Of a DNA stretch of 64,000 nucleotides, positions 1 through 11,074 are shown piece after piece. The notes beneath the pieces are model-generated. The model had not been told where the DNA came from. It saw nothing but the letters and a program-made list of their open reading frames with translations, and did not search any database. Source of the stretch: Cynocephalus volans (taxonomy: Eukaryota; Chordata; Mammalia; Dermoptera; Cynocephalidae). The number at the start of each line of letters is the position of its first letter. Within the stretch, counting starts at the first letter, position 1. The position numbers and the translations under genes are program-made. Where the stretch lies: the NCBI RefSeq assembly GCF_027409185.1, contig NC_084462.1, positions 25,147,577 through 25,211,576 on the forward strand, in the 5' to 3' direction.

Positions 1-2772
1 AGGGATGCTGTCAAACGTCCTACGATACACAATGCAGTCCCCACAACAAAGAAGTATCTGGCCAAGATATCAACAGTGCCAGTGCTGAGACACATTTCTC
101 TACGCTACCAGCACAGGTAAAGCCTACCTGGTGTTTATGGAGAACAATAGAAAACAAGAGAAAGCAAATTTACACTAGTTCATTCACCCCTACGAATGGC
201 AGGGAAATTATTCCCTAACTACACTGTCCCTTGAGAGAAACCTGAAATCCTGCTAGGAGGGAAATCCTTGAGAAAAAAATTAGATTTTTTTTTTTTTAAA
301 CTGCCCTAAGTTTGTCTGTCACAAACTCTCAAAGCCAAGCATCTGGATCCCTTTCCAATGAAGAAAAGAGGGGAGAGGTGGCAGGCAAGGACCAGGGATG
401 GCATCCTTTCCTGACTTTTCTTCTTTCCTGGCTGCTTAAGCTAAGGGGCTCTTCTCACAGGCCCATTCAAGATTGTCCCCCACGCCTCCATTGGCCCTGC
501 CTCGGCCTCTGCCCACCTCATCTACTTGTTCCCACCCACCGCTTTTTCTCTTCCCCCAGCCTCAATATACCCTTACGCCCCAGCATTTGAATTATCGCTA
601 TTAAGAGGCTGCCCCCTGCTGGAGACAAGGGGAGAAGACACACACGTGTCCTGGATGCTCCCAACGGGCTTGAAGGAGGGAACAGGGGACCTGTTCTCTG
701 GGATTCAGAATTCACTGGAGAAGGAAAAGATACAGGGAATAGGTGGTCCCAGTACACACGAAGTTAAGAACATTTTTTCCTCACTCCATCACCCCTAAAA
801 TTAGCCCTAATCTGGAGCAACGTGCCTCGGCACATACCACACCACTACTAACAGAAGCAGAGTCCCAAATTCCCCAACATTTGGAGCAACCACCCAGCCC
901 CAAGCTTGTTGGAAGTGGCTCGGCCCTTTCTCTGGATGGAAAGACTCTCCATGCATGATAGGGTAAGGACTCTGAGGATTAAAAAAGGCTGCGAGCCCGC
1001 ATTCCTCCTGGCTGGTCAGTTGTCCCAGCTCTCTACTCTCTGAACCATCATGACAAATAACAACAGTACTACTTGGCAACTGTATAGTAATTAACAGTTT
1101 TCAAACCACTTTCACACTTTACCTCATTTGATCCCTTGTGCCCAGCCATGGGCTCCAGCCAGGGAAAACAAGGAAAGGAAGCTACAGCCCAACAGGGTAC
1201 TCCGACGTCCTCAACACTCTCTCCAAGACTGGAGGTGTGCACGGTGGTAGTAGCCATCCCAAACGCTCAAGCATACTTTGTGAGTTTGAAGCCATTTTTA
1301 ATTCTTTATCAGACTTTTTAAATCCTTCACATAGTCTCCTGTTCTCACCTTTTCTCCTCTAAAGTGGGGCTATTTTTTTCTGTCACAAACTCTGACCACA
1401 GATGTAAAAGTGAGGGCAAAGTGGGGTCCTTTATCCATCAAATCACACACAATACTAATATGTCCTCTGGCTGAAAAAGCTAGTCCAGAAGTCTAACTAC
1501 ACAATCCACTTGACTATATTCACCATATGGGACCCTCAAGGCCCCTGTTCCCCAAGCACTGGCAAGAACACAAAGTCCAGATTTGCCCCCAATCCTTCCC
1601 AATTACATGACAGACAAAGTAGGAAATAAAACTGGAGCTGGGGTGGAGGATGGCTGGCCTGGAGCTGCAAAGCGAACAGCAGAGGGAAACGAGCCAGAGC
1701 CCAAAATCCCAAAGGGGAGCGGCTTACTGGTACTGATGGTGTTTCAGAGGCAAAAGCAAGGGGTTGGGGGCTAAGTTGAAACTGGCATGTCAGCTCGGAG
1801 GGGCAGTGGAGAGCTTGCGTGGAGGCTGGCGACCTTTGGAAAAGCAGCACTTTGAGAAGCAAGAGGGGAGTAAGATCCGGTCAACAAGTATTTACTTAGC
1901 ATCTCCCACTGCCGAGCACCAGGCTGGAACAAACCAAGAAGCTGACTGGGAATTCTAGTAATGACTAGGTATGAGGGCAGAGAGGGGAGGGTCTCTTTAA
2001 AGTTACTTGGAAAAAGGACAAAGTGTGAGGGGCTCTGGCCAGGGAGCCGCTGCATCAGGGGTCAGGAACTGAGAAGGGCCTGGCCTGGTAACAAGGAAGA
2101 CAAGCAGCCCAGGGTACGGGAGGTGTTTAATGCGGCCGGGCAAATGGGAGGAGGGAGACCCCAATGACCAAGCACTAACGTCGCCGGCCGAAAGGAAACG
2201 TAGGTGAAGAACCAGGCACGGTGCAGGGGTGCAGGGGTGCAGGGGTAGGTTTCCATGTTGGCCAAAGTCATGGAACGCTTGGACTTGAGGACCCGCAAGG
2301 CCCAGCTCGTTCAGATTAAGAATCCAGCGGCACGTTGGGGAAGCCTCCAGGGAGCGCGGGGCATTTGCGTCTGGACCCCCCGGGCGGGCGGGAGGGGCCG
2401 GGGGTGGCGACCGTTAGGAGCGCGGGGGTGGGAAGGCAGCGGGCCTGGCCGGGAGGACGGTGTGCCCTTCAGGGAGGGGCACCAGGTGCGCGGGGAGCGG
2501 GCGCACGGCGGCCACCCCCCGAACAGGGGGCTGGCCTCCCGGGGCCGCGCCGGGGCCGGCCCGCTACGGGGGAGGGTCCGGCGGCGGGGAGGGGCCGAGG
2601 GCGGACGCACCGGGCGGCTGCAGCCTCGGGGAGGAGACGGGGGAGGGTCCGTGCGGGCGGCCCGCGAGCTGGCTCCGGCTCCTGCAGGCTCGGGCGGCCG
2701 CTGCGGCGTCGGGGGCGGGCCTGCCCCGGGCCCGGCTGCGGCCCGGGGTCTGGGGAGCCGCCGAGCGCTTAC
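1..2772 (-). other. GIGYF1: Probable GIGYF1 intron 1 (no coding exon seen)
   Basis: This stretch lies downstream, on the minus strand, of the splice donor at 2767-2772, so it is most simply the first intron of the minus-strand gene to the left. I see no convincing coding exon on either strand; the short open frames lack flanking splice signals and recognisable protein sequence. It contains a poly-T run near 290 and a 9-bp unit repeated three times at about 2221-2247. From about 2300 it becomes very G+C- and CpG-rich. The gene name rests on human gene order (GIGYF1, POP7, EPO, ZAN, EPHB4) only. Confidence 0.45.
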
Positions 2773-3260
2773 CGCGGGCGGCGCGAGGGTCCGGTCTCTG
2801 GGCGTAGACGACGGGCGGCGGGGCGGGCGGCACGCGGGGGCCGGAGGCGGCGGCGGGGGAGGGGGCGCTGGCGCTCCCGCGGCGGCCGCTCCTCTCTGTT
2901 TGTGTTTGTAGCAAGATGGCTGCCCGCCTCGCACCACGTGACGCGGACGCGGGGCCGCCCCCTCCGCCGCCGCCTCCTCCCTTCCCGGCTCCGGCCCGCT
3001 CGGACCCGCACGGCCTGGCTTCGCCCGCGTGCCGGGCGGAGCGCGGGCCGAACGCCCGCCGCCCCCGACCCCCCCCCCCCCGGCACGTGACCCGGGAACC
3101 CGCTGGTCACGTGACGCGGGGCTCGCTGCGGGCCGGGGCGAAGAGTCCCTGGGGTGCTTCCTTCGCTCCTCGAGCGTTCCCTGGCACCAGACGCGCGACC
3201 CTAGAGACGGCGGCCGCGGCTAGCGGCATCGGCGGTCCCTCCTGGCCAGTCGGCTCCCTC
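2300..3260. promoter_or_regulatory. CpG island promoter with YY1-like and three CACGTGAC boxes
   Basis: The segment is dense in CpG and G+C. A YY1-type AAGATGGC lies at 2913-2920 on the plus strand. CACGTGAC occurs at 2935-2942 and 3084-3091, and a full palindrome GTCACGTGAC at 3106-3115. There is no TATA box. This is typical of a housekeeping promoter. The minus-strand donor at 2767-2772 shows that at least one transcript leaves to the left. A divergent plus-strand transcript is possible but not shown. Confidence 0.75.
2773..2910 (-). other. GIGYF1: Non-coding first exon of a minus-strand gene, probably GIGYF1
   Basis: On the minus strand a G+C-rich segment ends in a good splice donor, with CTTAC on the plus strand at 2768-2772 reading GTAAG in the gene's direction. 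The exon end is thus 2773. The upstream edge is only estimated; the start could lie anywhere from about 2880 to 3120 within the island. No ATG-led frame of known type is present, so the exon is taken as 5' UTR. In human, GIGYF1, a GYF-domain protein linked to translational repression with 4EHP, is the minus-strand neighbour of POP7. The identity comes from synteny, not from protein sequence. Confidence 0.5.
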
Positions 3261-5585
3261 CTGGAAGCCCGCCTAGTTTGAAAGAGACAAAATAAAAATC
3301 CAAAACTGCTCCTCGTCATGGGGTATATAAGATAAGCGAAAACCTAATGGTTTAGAAGCAGTCCGAGGAAGCACTGACTGGGGCGAGCTGAAGTTTCTAT
3401 CTGGCTCTCGCCACGGTTCACCTCGTTGAGCTTACGAGCCTCAGTTTCTCAGACATGTTAATTCTGCTCTGTGCCCCTCCCTCGACCTATTCCACTTCTT
3501 CACGGAATGCTGTAAGAATTAAAGTGAGTGTGAAAGACTTTGAAAAGAGAGAAACTGCTGTGCAAATGTGAGACGTAAACTGAAACCCCTTTGTTTAAAA
3601 AAAGGATTTTTCAAGAATGACTTTTCCGACGCTCTGAACTTTTCAGGACGAAAAAGTTGTATGTGCTTCCACCATTTTCTTTGGAAGTCACTTCAGAGTG
3701 GCAAGTCTACTCCGCTTTCTAAAACAGCTGTTGCCCAACACATTGTAATCCTCTCAAGACATAGAAAAAGTAAGTTCGTGACTTGGAATTTGAGTGCCTG
3801 TGTCTTGCCATAATAGAGTGCAGACCTCAGGAGCTATCTGGAAGTCCCTTTGTTCCTGCACTAAGTGCCGCCAGGCTTCTCTGCACTTGCAGTTTTAGCG
3901 TCTGCTTTTTACAGTTCCCTTGACTTTCTTGGCGGTCAGGATTTGTGCTTCCGTGTTGTCAGTCAAGCTCCTTGCTCACAGGTTGGAAAATGGCAGTGGT
4001 TAAGAAAAAGTAAGCGTCCTTGTGCTCGTTCCATCCATTACTGACTGTGGCCCTGGGCAACTTAATGAACCAATCTTATCTTTGGATTGCATGGTAAAGC
4101 ATTTAACGTAGCACTTGGCACAGGGTAGACACATCATAAATATCAACTAATAGGGGCTTCTGGTTCCACGGGGTCCCTGAAACACAGTATTGAAAATGTA
4201 TCAATGGAATTCAAGCGTGAGTCATAGAATTCTCCTTAGAATAAAGTTTATAAGCTTATAGTAGTTGTTTTTTCTAACTCAGAAGTTTTGTTGTTGCTTT
4301 TTGTTTATTTGGTTTTTCTAGTTTGGAGCTGTGTTTTGGGTGGTTGAGGTTACCAGCAGCCTAACCTCTGAATGAGTGAAGTGTTAGCATGTTTTGGGGG
4401 TTGTTTTTTTTTTTTTTTTTTTTGCTTTCTGGCCGATGGCCAGTACAGGGATCTGAACCCTTGACCTTGTTGTTGTAACACTGCACTCTAACCAATTGAG
4501 CTAACTCCCCAGCCCGCATCTTTTAATAGTTAATAAGCAAATGTTGAGATTGTAAGTTATCATAGATAAATGGTACCAGGAAAAAGGGGGGGGGGCGTTT
4601 GAAGCAGTCAGGGATAGTGGCAGCTTGTGCTGACCTGGAGGGAAGGACAGGGTTTGGATAGATTTAGGAAGAGTGGGCTTGGGCATAGCAACAATCCAGG
4701 CTGATGGGAGAAGAGGACATGGGAGTGAACAAGTGAAGCTGAAACTTTAGTTGAGAGCCCCAGATGCCACTGTGAAAGTCTGTTTTTGATGGAGAGTAGC
4801 ATCCACTATAGCTGCAGCATGTCAGGGAGACCACACTGACTCCAGGGTGGAAGACTGGAGGGATCGCCTTAGGTCTCCTGGCTACCAGTTCGTGACACTC
4901 GGCAAGTAATCTCCCCCAGGTGTAAAGTGGGAACGCTGATGCTGATGACACCGTAGAAATTGAAGCAGATAAACTCCTTCTTTGAGAAAGGACACTATGA
5001 AATCAGAACTTAGTCTCCCACACAGAATTAAAGAAAAAATTATGAAGAAATCACTTGGACCTATAATATTTTTGTTTATTCAGGTGCTGTGCTGCAAAAT
5101 GTCTTGGTCTATATTTTAAATTTGCAAACTTTTGAAGTAAACAAAGAGATTTGGCTTGATGATTAATTGAGATGAAAGGTCTCAAGAAAGACCAACAGCC
5201 AAGCTCTGCCTTTTTTCTTAGTGGCAGATTTCTCTGCAGTGTCTTCCTTCAAGGAAATGCAAAGAGATAAGGACTGTCTTACTGTCAAACCAGTTTTTTA
5301 CAGAGCCTGGCTTCACTCACCTAAATTGCAATATTTATACATTTATCTATATATCAAAGTTTATAACGCATATTTTAGATATCATGAAATGACACACAAC
5401 CTAATGTAGTGATAGTTCATAAACTCTGCTTATTGTTAATTATCAGACATAATGGGCCTTAAAATTATTTTATTGCATTTAATTTTATTGCATTTAGAAT
5501 TACTTTTTGCTGTAAGTTCTTTGGTCACCAAATATAACTACTTGTCAAGTCACCAATGATTTCACATTGCTAAATCCACTGCTCC
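3260..5585. other. Intergenic DNA with a MIR remnant and one tRNA SINE
   Basis: No gene is supported here. About 4020-4165 resembles a plus-strand MIR, with the usual 'gcttagcacagtgcctggcac'-like tail in degraded form. The SINE at 4404-4514 is listed separately. The rest is A+T-rich unique or unrecognised sequence, and the short open frames are unsupported. Confidence 0.5.
4404..4514 (-). repeat. tRNA-Ile-derived SINE, monomer (CYN-like)
   Basis: The element is read on the minus strand, with its poly(A) tail seen as a T run at about 4404-4423. Its body keeps the tRNA-like A and B boxes ('agctcaattggttagag' and 'ggttcagatccc') of an isoleucine tRNA. It is a monomer of about 90 bp plus tail. 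Confidence 0.8.
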
Positions 5586-5587
5586 AT

Positions 5588-5985
5588 TATCTTCCATGAC
5601 ACAGCTGGTCACTCCCTCCTCCAGAAATGCTTTCATCACACCGTACTCCCTTGGTTTTCCTTTTACCTCACTAGCTGCTACTTCTCAGGTCTTTGCTGGT
5701 TCTTCTCCTCAACTTCCCAGGGCTCAGTCCTTCAATACCTTCCCATCGTAAGGATAGGGGCCCCATTGCTCGACTTTCCTGTCTCAACTAAGTCATTGCT
5801 TCTTCTGGAAAATCTTGGATCCCCCATGATGATACTGACTGTTACTCCTTGGGGGTCCACCAAATCCTGTACATGCCCCCTCTCCCTTAGCATGTGTCAC
5901 ACTATCCTGCTCATCTTATTTGCCTTCCTCACTAAAATATGAGCTGCTTCACATAGTATTATAGAATATAAACAGTATTCTAACA
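5588..5985 (+). repeat. L2-like LINE remnant
   Basis: The sequence has the look of a degraded L2 3' region, with 'ctcctccagaaatgctttc' followed by a C/T-rich stretch and 'tatgagctgcttcaca'. It is old and diverged, and the family call is from memory of the consensus. Confidence 0.5.
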
Positions 5986-6360
5986 GCCTAACAGGTCTCC
6001 TTGATGCAACCCTTACCTCTGCGTAGCACTCCATGGTATGCATATGCCATAGTTTGGTTACCATTCACCAATTGAAATATATCTGGGTTGTTTCCAATTT
6101 TTGCCTACTACAAATAAAACTGCTATGGACATTCATGTACAGGTTTTTAAATGCCCGGGAGTGCTCTTGCTGGGTCATATGGTAAGGGTATATTTACTTT
6201 TAGAAGAAACTTAAACTATTTTCCAGAATGGCTGTACCATTCTACATTTCCACAAGCAGTGTATGAGATAGCCAGTTTCTCTGTATTCTCATCCATGTGG
6301 TATTGTCAGGATTTTGTATTTTAGCCATTCTAAGAAGAGTGTAGTGGTATCTCATCATGG

Positions 6361-6557
6361 TTTTTTTTTTTTTTTTTTTAAATTTATTTATTTATTTTTT
6401 TTAAAAGATGACCGGTAAGGGGATCTTAACCCTTGACTTGGTGTTGTCAGCACCACACTCAGCCAGTGAGCGAACCGGCCATCCGTATATGGGATCCGAA
6501 CCCGGGGCCTTGGTGTTATCAGCACCGCACTCTCCCGAGTGAGCCACGGGCCGGCCC
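6361..6557 (-). repeat. tRNA-Ile SINE, dimer, inserted in L1
   Basis: Two tRNA-like units are joined head to tail on the minus strand, with the tail as a T-rich run at 6361-6402. The insertion is flanked by a target-site duplication, TCTCATCATGG, at 6350-6360 and 6558-6568. Unit 1 carries 'gtggctcactcgggagag' and unit 2 'tcgctcactggctgag'. Confidence 0.9.
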
Positions 6558-7107
6558 TCTCATCATGGTTTTAATGTTCATTTCCTTAATGGCTAATAAT
6601 ATTGAACATCTTATGATGTGCTTATTTGCCATCCTTTTATACCCTCTTTTGCAGAAGTGTCTGTTCAAGACTTCTGCCCATTTTTCAGTCGGGTTGTTTG
6701 TTTTCTAACTCTCGAGTTTAAGGTTCTTTATATATTCTGCATACACATCCTTTGTTGTATATAGGATTTGCAGATATTTTCTCTCAGTCTGTGGCTTCTC
6801 TTTTCATCCTACTAACATGGTCTTTCAGAGAGCAAAAGTTTTTAAATGTTGATGAAGTCCAGTTTATCAATTTTTTTCTTTTATGGATTGTGCTTTTAGA
6901 GTCATGCCTAAAAACTCTTCGCCTGACCCTACATCTTGAAGATTTTTTCATATTTTCTTCTAAAAGTTTTATAGTTTCAGATTTTATATTTAGATCCACC
7001 ATTTGTTTTGTATTAATTTTTTTGCACAGGGCTGAGGTTCATTTTTTTTTTTGCCTATTTTCAACACCACTTGTTGAAAACACCATCCTTTCCCCATTGA
7101 ACTGCAC

Positions 7108-7212
7108 CTTTTTTTTTTTTTTTTTTTTAAGATGACTAGTAAGGGGGATCTTAACCCTTGACTTGGTGTTGTCAGCACCACACTCTCCCAAGTGAGCCAT
7201 GGGCCAGCCCCT
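7108..7212 (-). repeat. tRNA-Ile SINE, short mosaic form, inserted in L1
   Basis: The minus-strand element begins like unit 1 of the dimer ('ggctggcccatggctcac') but ends like unit 2 ('agggttaagatccccctt' and 'agtcatctt'). That makes it one tRNA length in all. The tail is the T run at about 7108-7130. The L1 body continues on both sides, with duplicated 'ttgaactgcacc' / 'ctgttgcacc' at the junctions. Confidence 0.8.
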
Positions 7213-7462
7213 CTGTTGCACCTTTGTCAAAAATAAGTTGGCTGTACTTGTATGAGTCTATTTCTGGGTTCTCTATTCCATTCTATTGATTTTTGTGTCT
7301 GTCTCTCTGCTGATACCACATTTTCTTGATTATTTATATAGTAAGTCTTAAAATGAAGTAGTGTGATTCTAACAACTTTTTCAAAATTGTCTTAACTATT
7401 CTACTTCCTTTGCCTTTCTATATAAATTTGAAAATAAACTTGCCTAGGTCTACAAAATAAAA

Positions 7463-7540
7463 TTATTTTTTAGCAGCTGGCTGGTATGGGGATCTGAACC
7501 CATGACCTTGTGTTATAAGGCTGTGCTCTAACCAATCTAC
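7463..7540 (-). repeat. tRNA-Ile SINE, monomer, inserted in L1
   Basis: A minus-strand monomer runs from a short T-rich tail near 7463 to about 7540, with 'gatctgaacccatgacctt' marking the B-box region. Similar 'tctacaaaa' sequence flanks it at about 7449 and 7539, which is likely the target-site duplication. Confidence 0.75.
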
Positions 7541-7557
7541 AAAAATTCTTGATGGAG

Positions 7558-7722
7558 GGCCGGCCCGTGGCGCACTTGGGAGAGTGCGATGATGATAACA
7601 CCAAGGCCACGGGTTCGGATCCCTATATAGGGATGGCCAGTTAGCTCACTTGGGAGAGCATGGTGCTGACAACACCAAGTCAAGGGTTAAAATCCCCTTA
7701 CCGGTCATCTTTTAAAAAAAAA
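7558..7722 (+). repeat. tRNA-Ile SINE, dimer, plus strand, inserted in L1
   Basis: A full dimer runs plus-strand from 'ggccggcccgtggcgcac' to an A-rich tail near 7712. It is flanked by the duplication AAAATTCTTGATGG at about 7543-7556 and 7723-7736. It sits only some 17 bp from the preceding, oppositely oriented monomer. Confidence 0.9.
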
Positions 7723-8179
7723 ATTCTTGATGGGATTTTCATAGGAATTGCATTAAACCTATAGATAATTTGGAGAGCATTGGTATCTCTACTATGTTGA
7801 ATCTTCCAATTCAACATAAACCCCAAACTTATGGTTAATGAAAAAATCTGAAGCTAAAGGAGAGAACTGCCAGGTCTAAATGGTGCTGAGAGCAAAGTTC
7901 TCAGGAATCTGACCTCTTTCTAACCTTCGACCAAATGGGGTTAGATTCCACCTTAGGCAACTAGAAAAGGGTCTGGGGGGCATGAAAATGCCAACTCATA
8001 TGTAGGTGTACAATTTATAAGATTACATTGGGTTTCACAACTCAATGGCAAGACAGGAATTATCATAACCATTAGAATGATGAAGATACTGAATCAGAGA
8101 ATACTTCAACATCCCCAATGCAGGTCTAACTCATTTTCGACGGGAACTGTCTAGAAGCTATACCAATCTGGGCAAAGAG

Positions 8180-9240
8180 CCTCCTCCCCACCGGCCTTGG
8201 GGAGCCACAAACCCAGCGCATGGCCGCCCCGCCCTGCCCGCCAGGGGGCGGCACGTCCCTACTCCTGCGTCGCGGGCAGCAACCGAAGAGTTGGTGGGAG
8301 ATGGTGTGTGGGTGGGTCAGCGTGCCCCGGGGTGCCGTGAAGGCTAGGCTTACGGCTCAAAGCTTGGGTCCCCGGAGAAGGTCGGGTTCTCGTGAACTGC
8401 AGGGGAGTCCTGGGGCGCTGTCTTCCGGCGAGGTCGGGACCTGGCCTTACCACTCCGTCCTTGGGCAACCGGGGTCTTGGGCGGGAGGGCACTCTACCAG
8501 CTCTGCCCATGCCTCTTTTGACCAGAGGAACTGCGATGGACGCCGAGTCCACACTTGCCTTCAGGCCCCTTTGCGATCACGGCCTCCTGAACTCACCCCT
8601 TTCCTGCTTTCTTTGGGAAGACTCCCACCCCCAAACCTCCTCGCCCCTATAATAACCGTCTCTCCTGGTTTGTCTCCTTCGGGACTCTTCCGCGGACCAT
8701 GTACTTGGATTGGCCTGTGGAGAGCGACCCTGCCTCTTCCCGCTCCGCCTCCCTCTCGACTAGGTACCCGCCCCCCGCCTCCCCACCCCGCCCCCGAAGC
8801 GTACACGTGGTAGATCCCATGACGCCCGGAAGCATCGCGTTACTGAAACACGTCTTGCAATTGCGCGAGCGCTCAGGAAAGAGGCGGGGCCGACGGAGGC
8901 CGGGAAGGCGATTCGTGGATGGCGCGGGCCTGGCCGCGGGGGACCGGCGCGCGTGCGTACTCCGCCGCCCTTTCAGGATCCCGGAGCCGGTAAGGTGCCC
9001 ACAATCTGGTCTTCTGTTGTACGCCGTTTTCTTCCTCTTCCTTCCCTGGGGCCTGGGAGCCGCGGGCAGTGCGCTCTACCTGAGCCGGTCGGGGAACCTT
9101 TGAGTGGCCTGGCGGAAGCGGGCCGCGCGCGCGTGGAGGGCGCTGTGGAAAGCAGAGGGTAGGCCCGAAAGAGCGGGGAAAGGGCGTGTGAGGTTGTGGC
9201 GACGTGATGAATAAGAACTGGGAGTGGGAAATGTTGGAGC
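8180..9240. promoter_or_regulatory. POP7: POP7 CpG island promoter
   Basis: The segment is G+C- and CpG-rich and lies directly upstream of the POP7 coding exon. It holds an ETS-like CCGGAAGC at about 8826-8833. No TATA box is seen. The start site is inferred to lie between about 8820 and 8960. Confidence 0.7.
8940..8989 (+). other. POP7: POP7 non-coding exon 1 (3' end defined by splice donor)
   Basis: A donor GTAAGG follows the exon at 8990, and the matching acceptor 'cccatgccag' ends at 9386. This places a 397-bp intron between a non-coding first exon and the coding exon, whose ATG is just 10 nt in. The 5' edge is approximate. Confidence 0.6.
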
Positions 9241-9396
9241 TCGAGGTGAGTGGGAGGGGACAGGGTGGAAGGGAAGAGGGGCGTCGAGTGGCCCCCACCC
9301 GGGTGCACCCTTTGTCCAGGAAACGGGGTAGGAAAGGGCGCAAAGTCGCTTGTGACCCCTCTGATGTCGTCCCTTTCCCATGCCAGAGCACACAGC

Positions 9397-9819
9397 ATGG
9401 CAGAAAACCGAGAGCCCCGCGGGGTCGTCGAGGCTGAGTTGGACCCGATGGAGTACACGCTTAGGAAACGGCTTCCCCACCGCCTGCCCCGGAGGCCCAA
9501 TGACATTTATGTCAACATGAAAACTGACTTTAAGGCCCAGCTGGCCCGCTGCCAGAAGCTGCTGGACGGAGGGACAAGGGGTCAGAACGCATGCACTGAG
9601 ATCTATATTCACGGCTTGGGCCTGGCCATCAACCGTGCCATCAACATTGCCCTGCAGCTTCAGGCGGGCAGCTTCGGGTCCTTGCAGGTGGCTGCCAATA
9701 CCTCCACTGTGGAGCTTGTCGACGAGCTGGAACCAGAGACTGATACACGAGAGCCGCTGACCCGAATCCGCAACAACTCGGCCATTCACATCCGTGTCTT
9801 CAGGGTCACACCCAAGTAA
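9397..9819 (+). CDS. POP7: POP7, ribonuclease P/MRP protein subunit p20 (Rpp20)
   Basis: The single coding exon encodes 140 residues, the same length as human POP7 and nearly identical over the regions I recall, for example RPNDIYVNMKTDF, EIYIHGLGLAINRAINIAL and RNNSAIHIRVFRVTPK. The protein has an Alba-type fold. With Rpp25 it forms the heterodimer that binds the P3 domain of the RNA of RNase P (5' tRNA maturation) and RNase MRP (rRNA processing) in the nucleolus. The start is the ATG at 9397: residues MAENREPRG open the known protein, and longer upstream frames are 5' UTR or intron. The frame is intact to TAA at 9817-9819. Confidence 0.98.
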   Translation: MAENREPRGVVEAELDPMEYTLRKRLPHRLPRRPNDIYVNMKTDFKAQLARCQKLLDGGTRGQNACTEIYIHGLGLAINRAINIALQLQAGSFGSLQVAANTSTVELVDELEPETDTREPLTRIRNNSAIHIRVFRVTPK

Positions 9820-10090
9820 TAGAAATGAGGCTTGGCCCCCTTATCCACCTCTACCACCTCCTTTACCCCGCACCCCTCAGCTATGCCCACATCTGGCTCT
9901 CCCCAGGCTGAGTACTGTCATGGACCTCCCACCAGAGCTGCGGAAGAAAAGGCCTGTTCCCTCATAGCCCAAAGGACTCTGAATTGAGAAGGGGGGTTGT
10001 CTTTTTTGGGCCCAAACAGTGGGTCTTCCTGCATTTGTGTGGTGTGTAACTATTGTCCTATACAATAAAAAGTACCAAGTTGTGTTAGCA
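9820..10090 (+). other. POP7: POP7 3' UTR with AATAAA poly(A) signal
   Basis: The AATAAA hexamer is at 10064-10069, so the transcript probably ends about 10080-10095. The UTR is short and has no obvious structure. Confidence 0.85.
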
Positions 10091-10094
10091 TACT

Positions 10095-10885
10095 GCCACT
10101 GTTTTCTTCCCTGTGTAAATTCTGTGTGTACCGGAATAGGGAGAGTAGGGAAGTTTACAAGTACTTAGGTGTGGGAGGGTAACCTGAATGTTTCCTGTCT
10201 TCCCAGGGAGTGCCGATTATTCTACAGACAGTGTAATATAAAACAAACTGTTTGATACAGGGCAGAAGCCCAACAATCCCAATGTTTGCTTTAATTTTTT
10301 CATCCTCAGAGGAAGACTGGGCAGATAAAGTGTACACTCGCCTGCTGAGATACAGCTGGGATAGTTGTATGCTCAGGATGTGTCAGGCTTCTCTCTGGTG
10401 ATGGTTCCTTTCAGGACCTCCTTTGTGTCAGGCTTTCTGGGAGGCCAGACAAACTGCATTTCATTCCTGGTCCTGTTGGACCTAAACGGCTCCTGGGCAG
10501 CCATGGTCCAGAACCCATCAGTCCCTTCTGGCTGGGCTGCTCCAATCAGAAAGGGAAACCTACCTCTGAATAATTAATTGCTAGACACACAGGTTACACA
10601 TACTTTTTTGTTTGGATATTTGTGAGATGAGCTGGTTTTTCAAATTTATCAAACTAGAGTCATCTAAAGCAATGTTTATGAAAGTGAGTGGTGACCCATT
10701 TGTGGGCCTTGACATTAATTTACTGGGTCACAGTCTTTCCAAAAAGCAAGTAATAAAAAGTACAACTTAAATGGTAAGGTTTTATTGAAGCTTCTTCAAT
10801 AAAAGACTTGTATATACACGTGTACTAGTTAGGATGTAAATTGTGTTTTTACTGTTTAAGGTCACAAGAGTTTGAAAGTCTCTGA
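10095..10885. other. Intergenic DNA downstream of POP7
   Basis: No gene is supported. A 70-codon plus-strand frame at 10365-10577 has no recognisable protein sequence and no splice context. The stretch around 10680-10760 looks like an old interspersed repeat I cannot name. Confidence 0.4.
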
Positions 10886-10888
10886 TCT

Positions 10889-11060
10889 TGGGGCTGGCCC
10901 GTGGCTCACTCGGGAGAGTGCGGTGCTGATAACACCAAGACCACGGGTTCGGATCCCATGTAGGGATGGCTGGTTGGCTCACTGGCTGAGCGTGGTGCTG
11001 ACAACACCAAGTCAAGGGTTGAGATCCCCTTTACATGTCATCTTTAAAAAAAAAAAAAAA
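10889..11060 (+). repeat. tRNA-Ile SINE, dimer
   Basis: A complete dimer runs from 'ggggctggcccgtggctc' to a 15-A tail. It has a clean target-site duplication, AAAGTCTCTGATCT, at 10875-10888 and about 11058-11071. This is one of the best preserved copies and shows both unit types. Confidence 0.93.
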
Positions 11061-11074
11061 GTCTCTGATCTAAG

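Larger units (their letters stand above)
5990..7815 (-). repeat. LINE-1 (L1M-type) 3' region, antisense, interrupted by four SINEs
   Basis: The antisense L1 signature 'attcaccaattgaaatat', 'gggttgtttccaattt' and 'ctatggacattcatgtac' runs from about 6020. L1 sequence resumes after each of four tRNA-SINE insertions and ends in 'aattgcattaaacctata' near 7755. Its open frames are short and broken, so it is an inert fossil. The body is clearly older than the SINEs inside it. Confidence 0.85.

Noticed and set aside
2255-3110. Long Arg/Gly/Pro/Ala-rich open frames on both strands in the left CpG island.
   Set aside because: Very high G+C removes stop codons by chance. The frames are on both strands and in several phases, show no known protein, and lie in a promoter and 5' UTR.
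6752-7135. A 127-codon open frame in 6.7-7.1 kb.
   Set aside because: It is antisense LINE-1 DNA read through a SINE tail; not a host gene.
8220-8813. Plus-strand 197-codon frame upstream of POP7.
   Set aside because: It lies in a CpG island with biased composition and matches no protein family I know.
10365-10577. A 70-codon frame after POP7 starting MYAQDVSGFS.
   Set aside because: No homology recognised, no poly(A) signal or splice context, and length is within chance.
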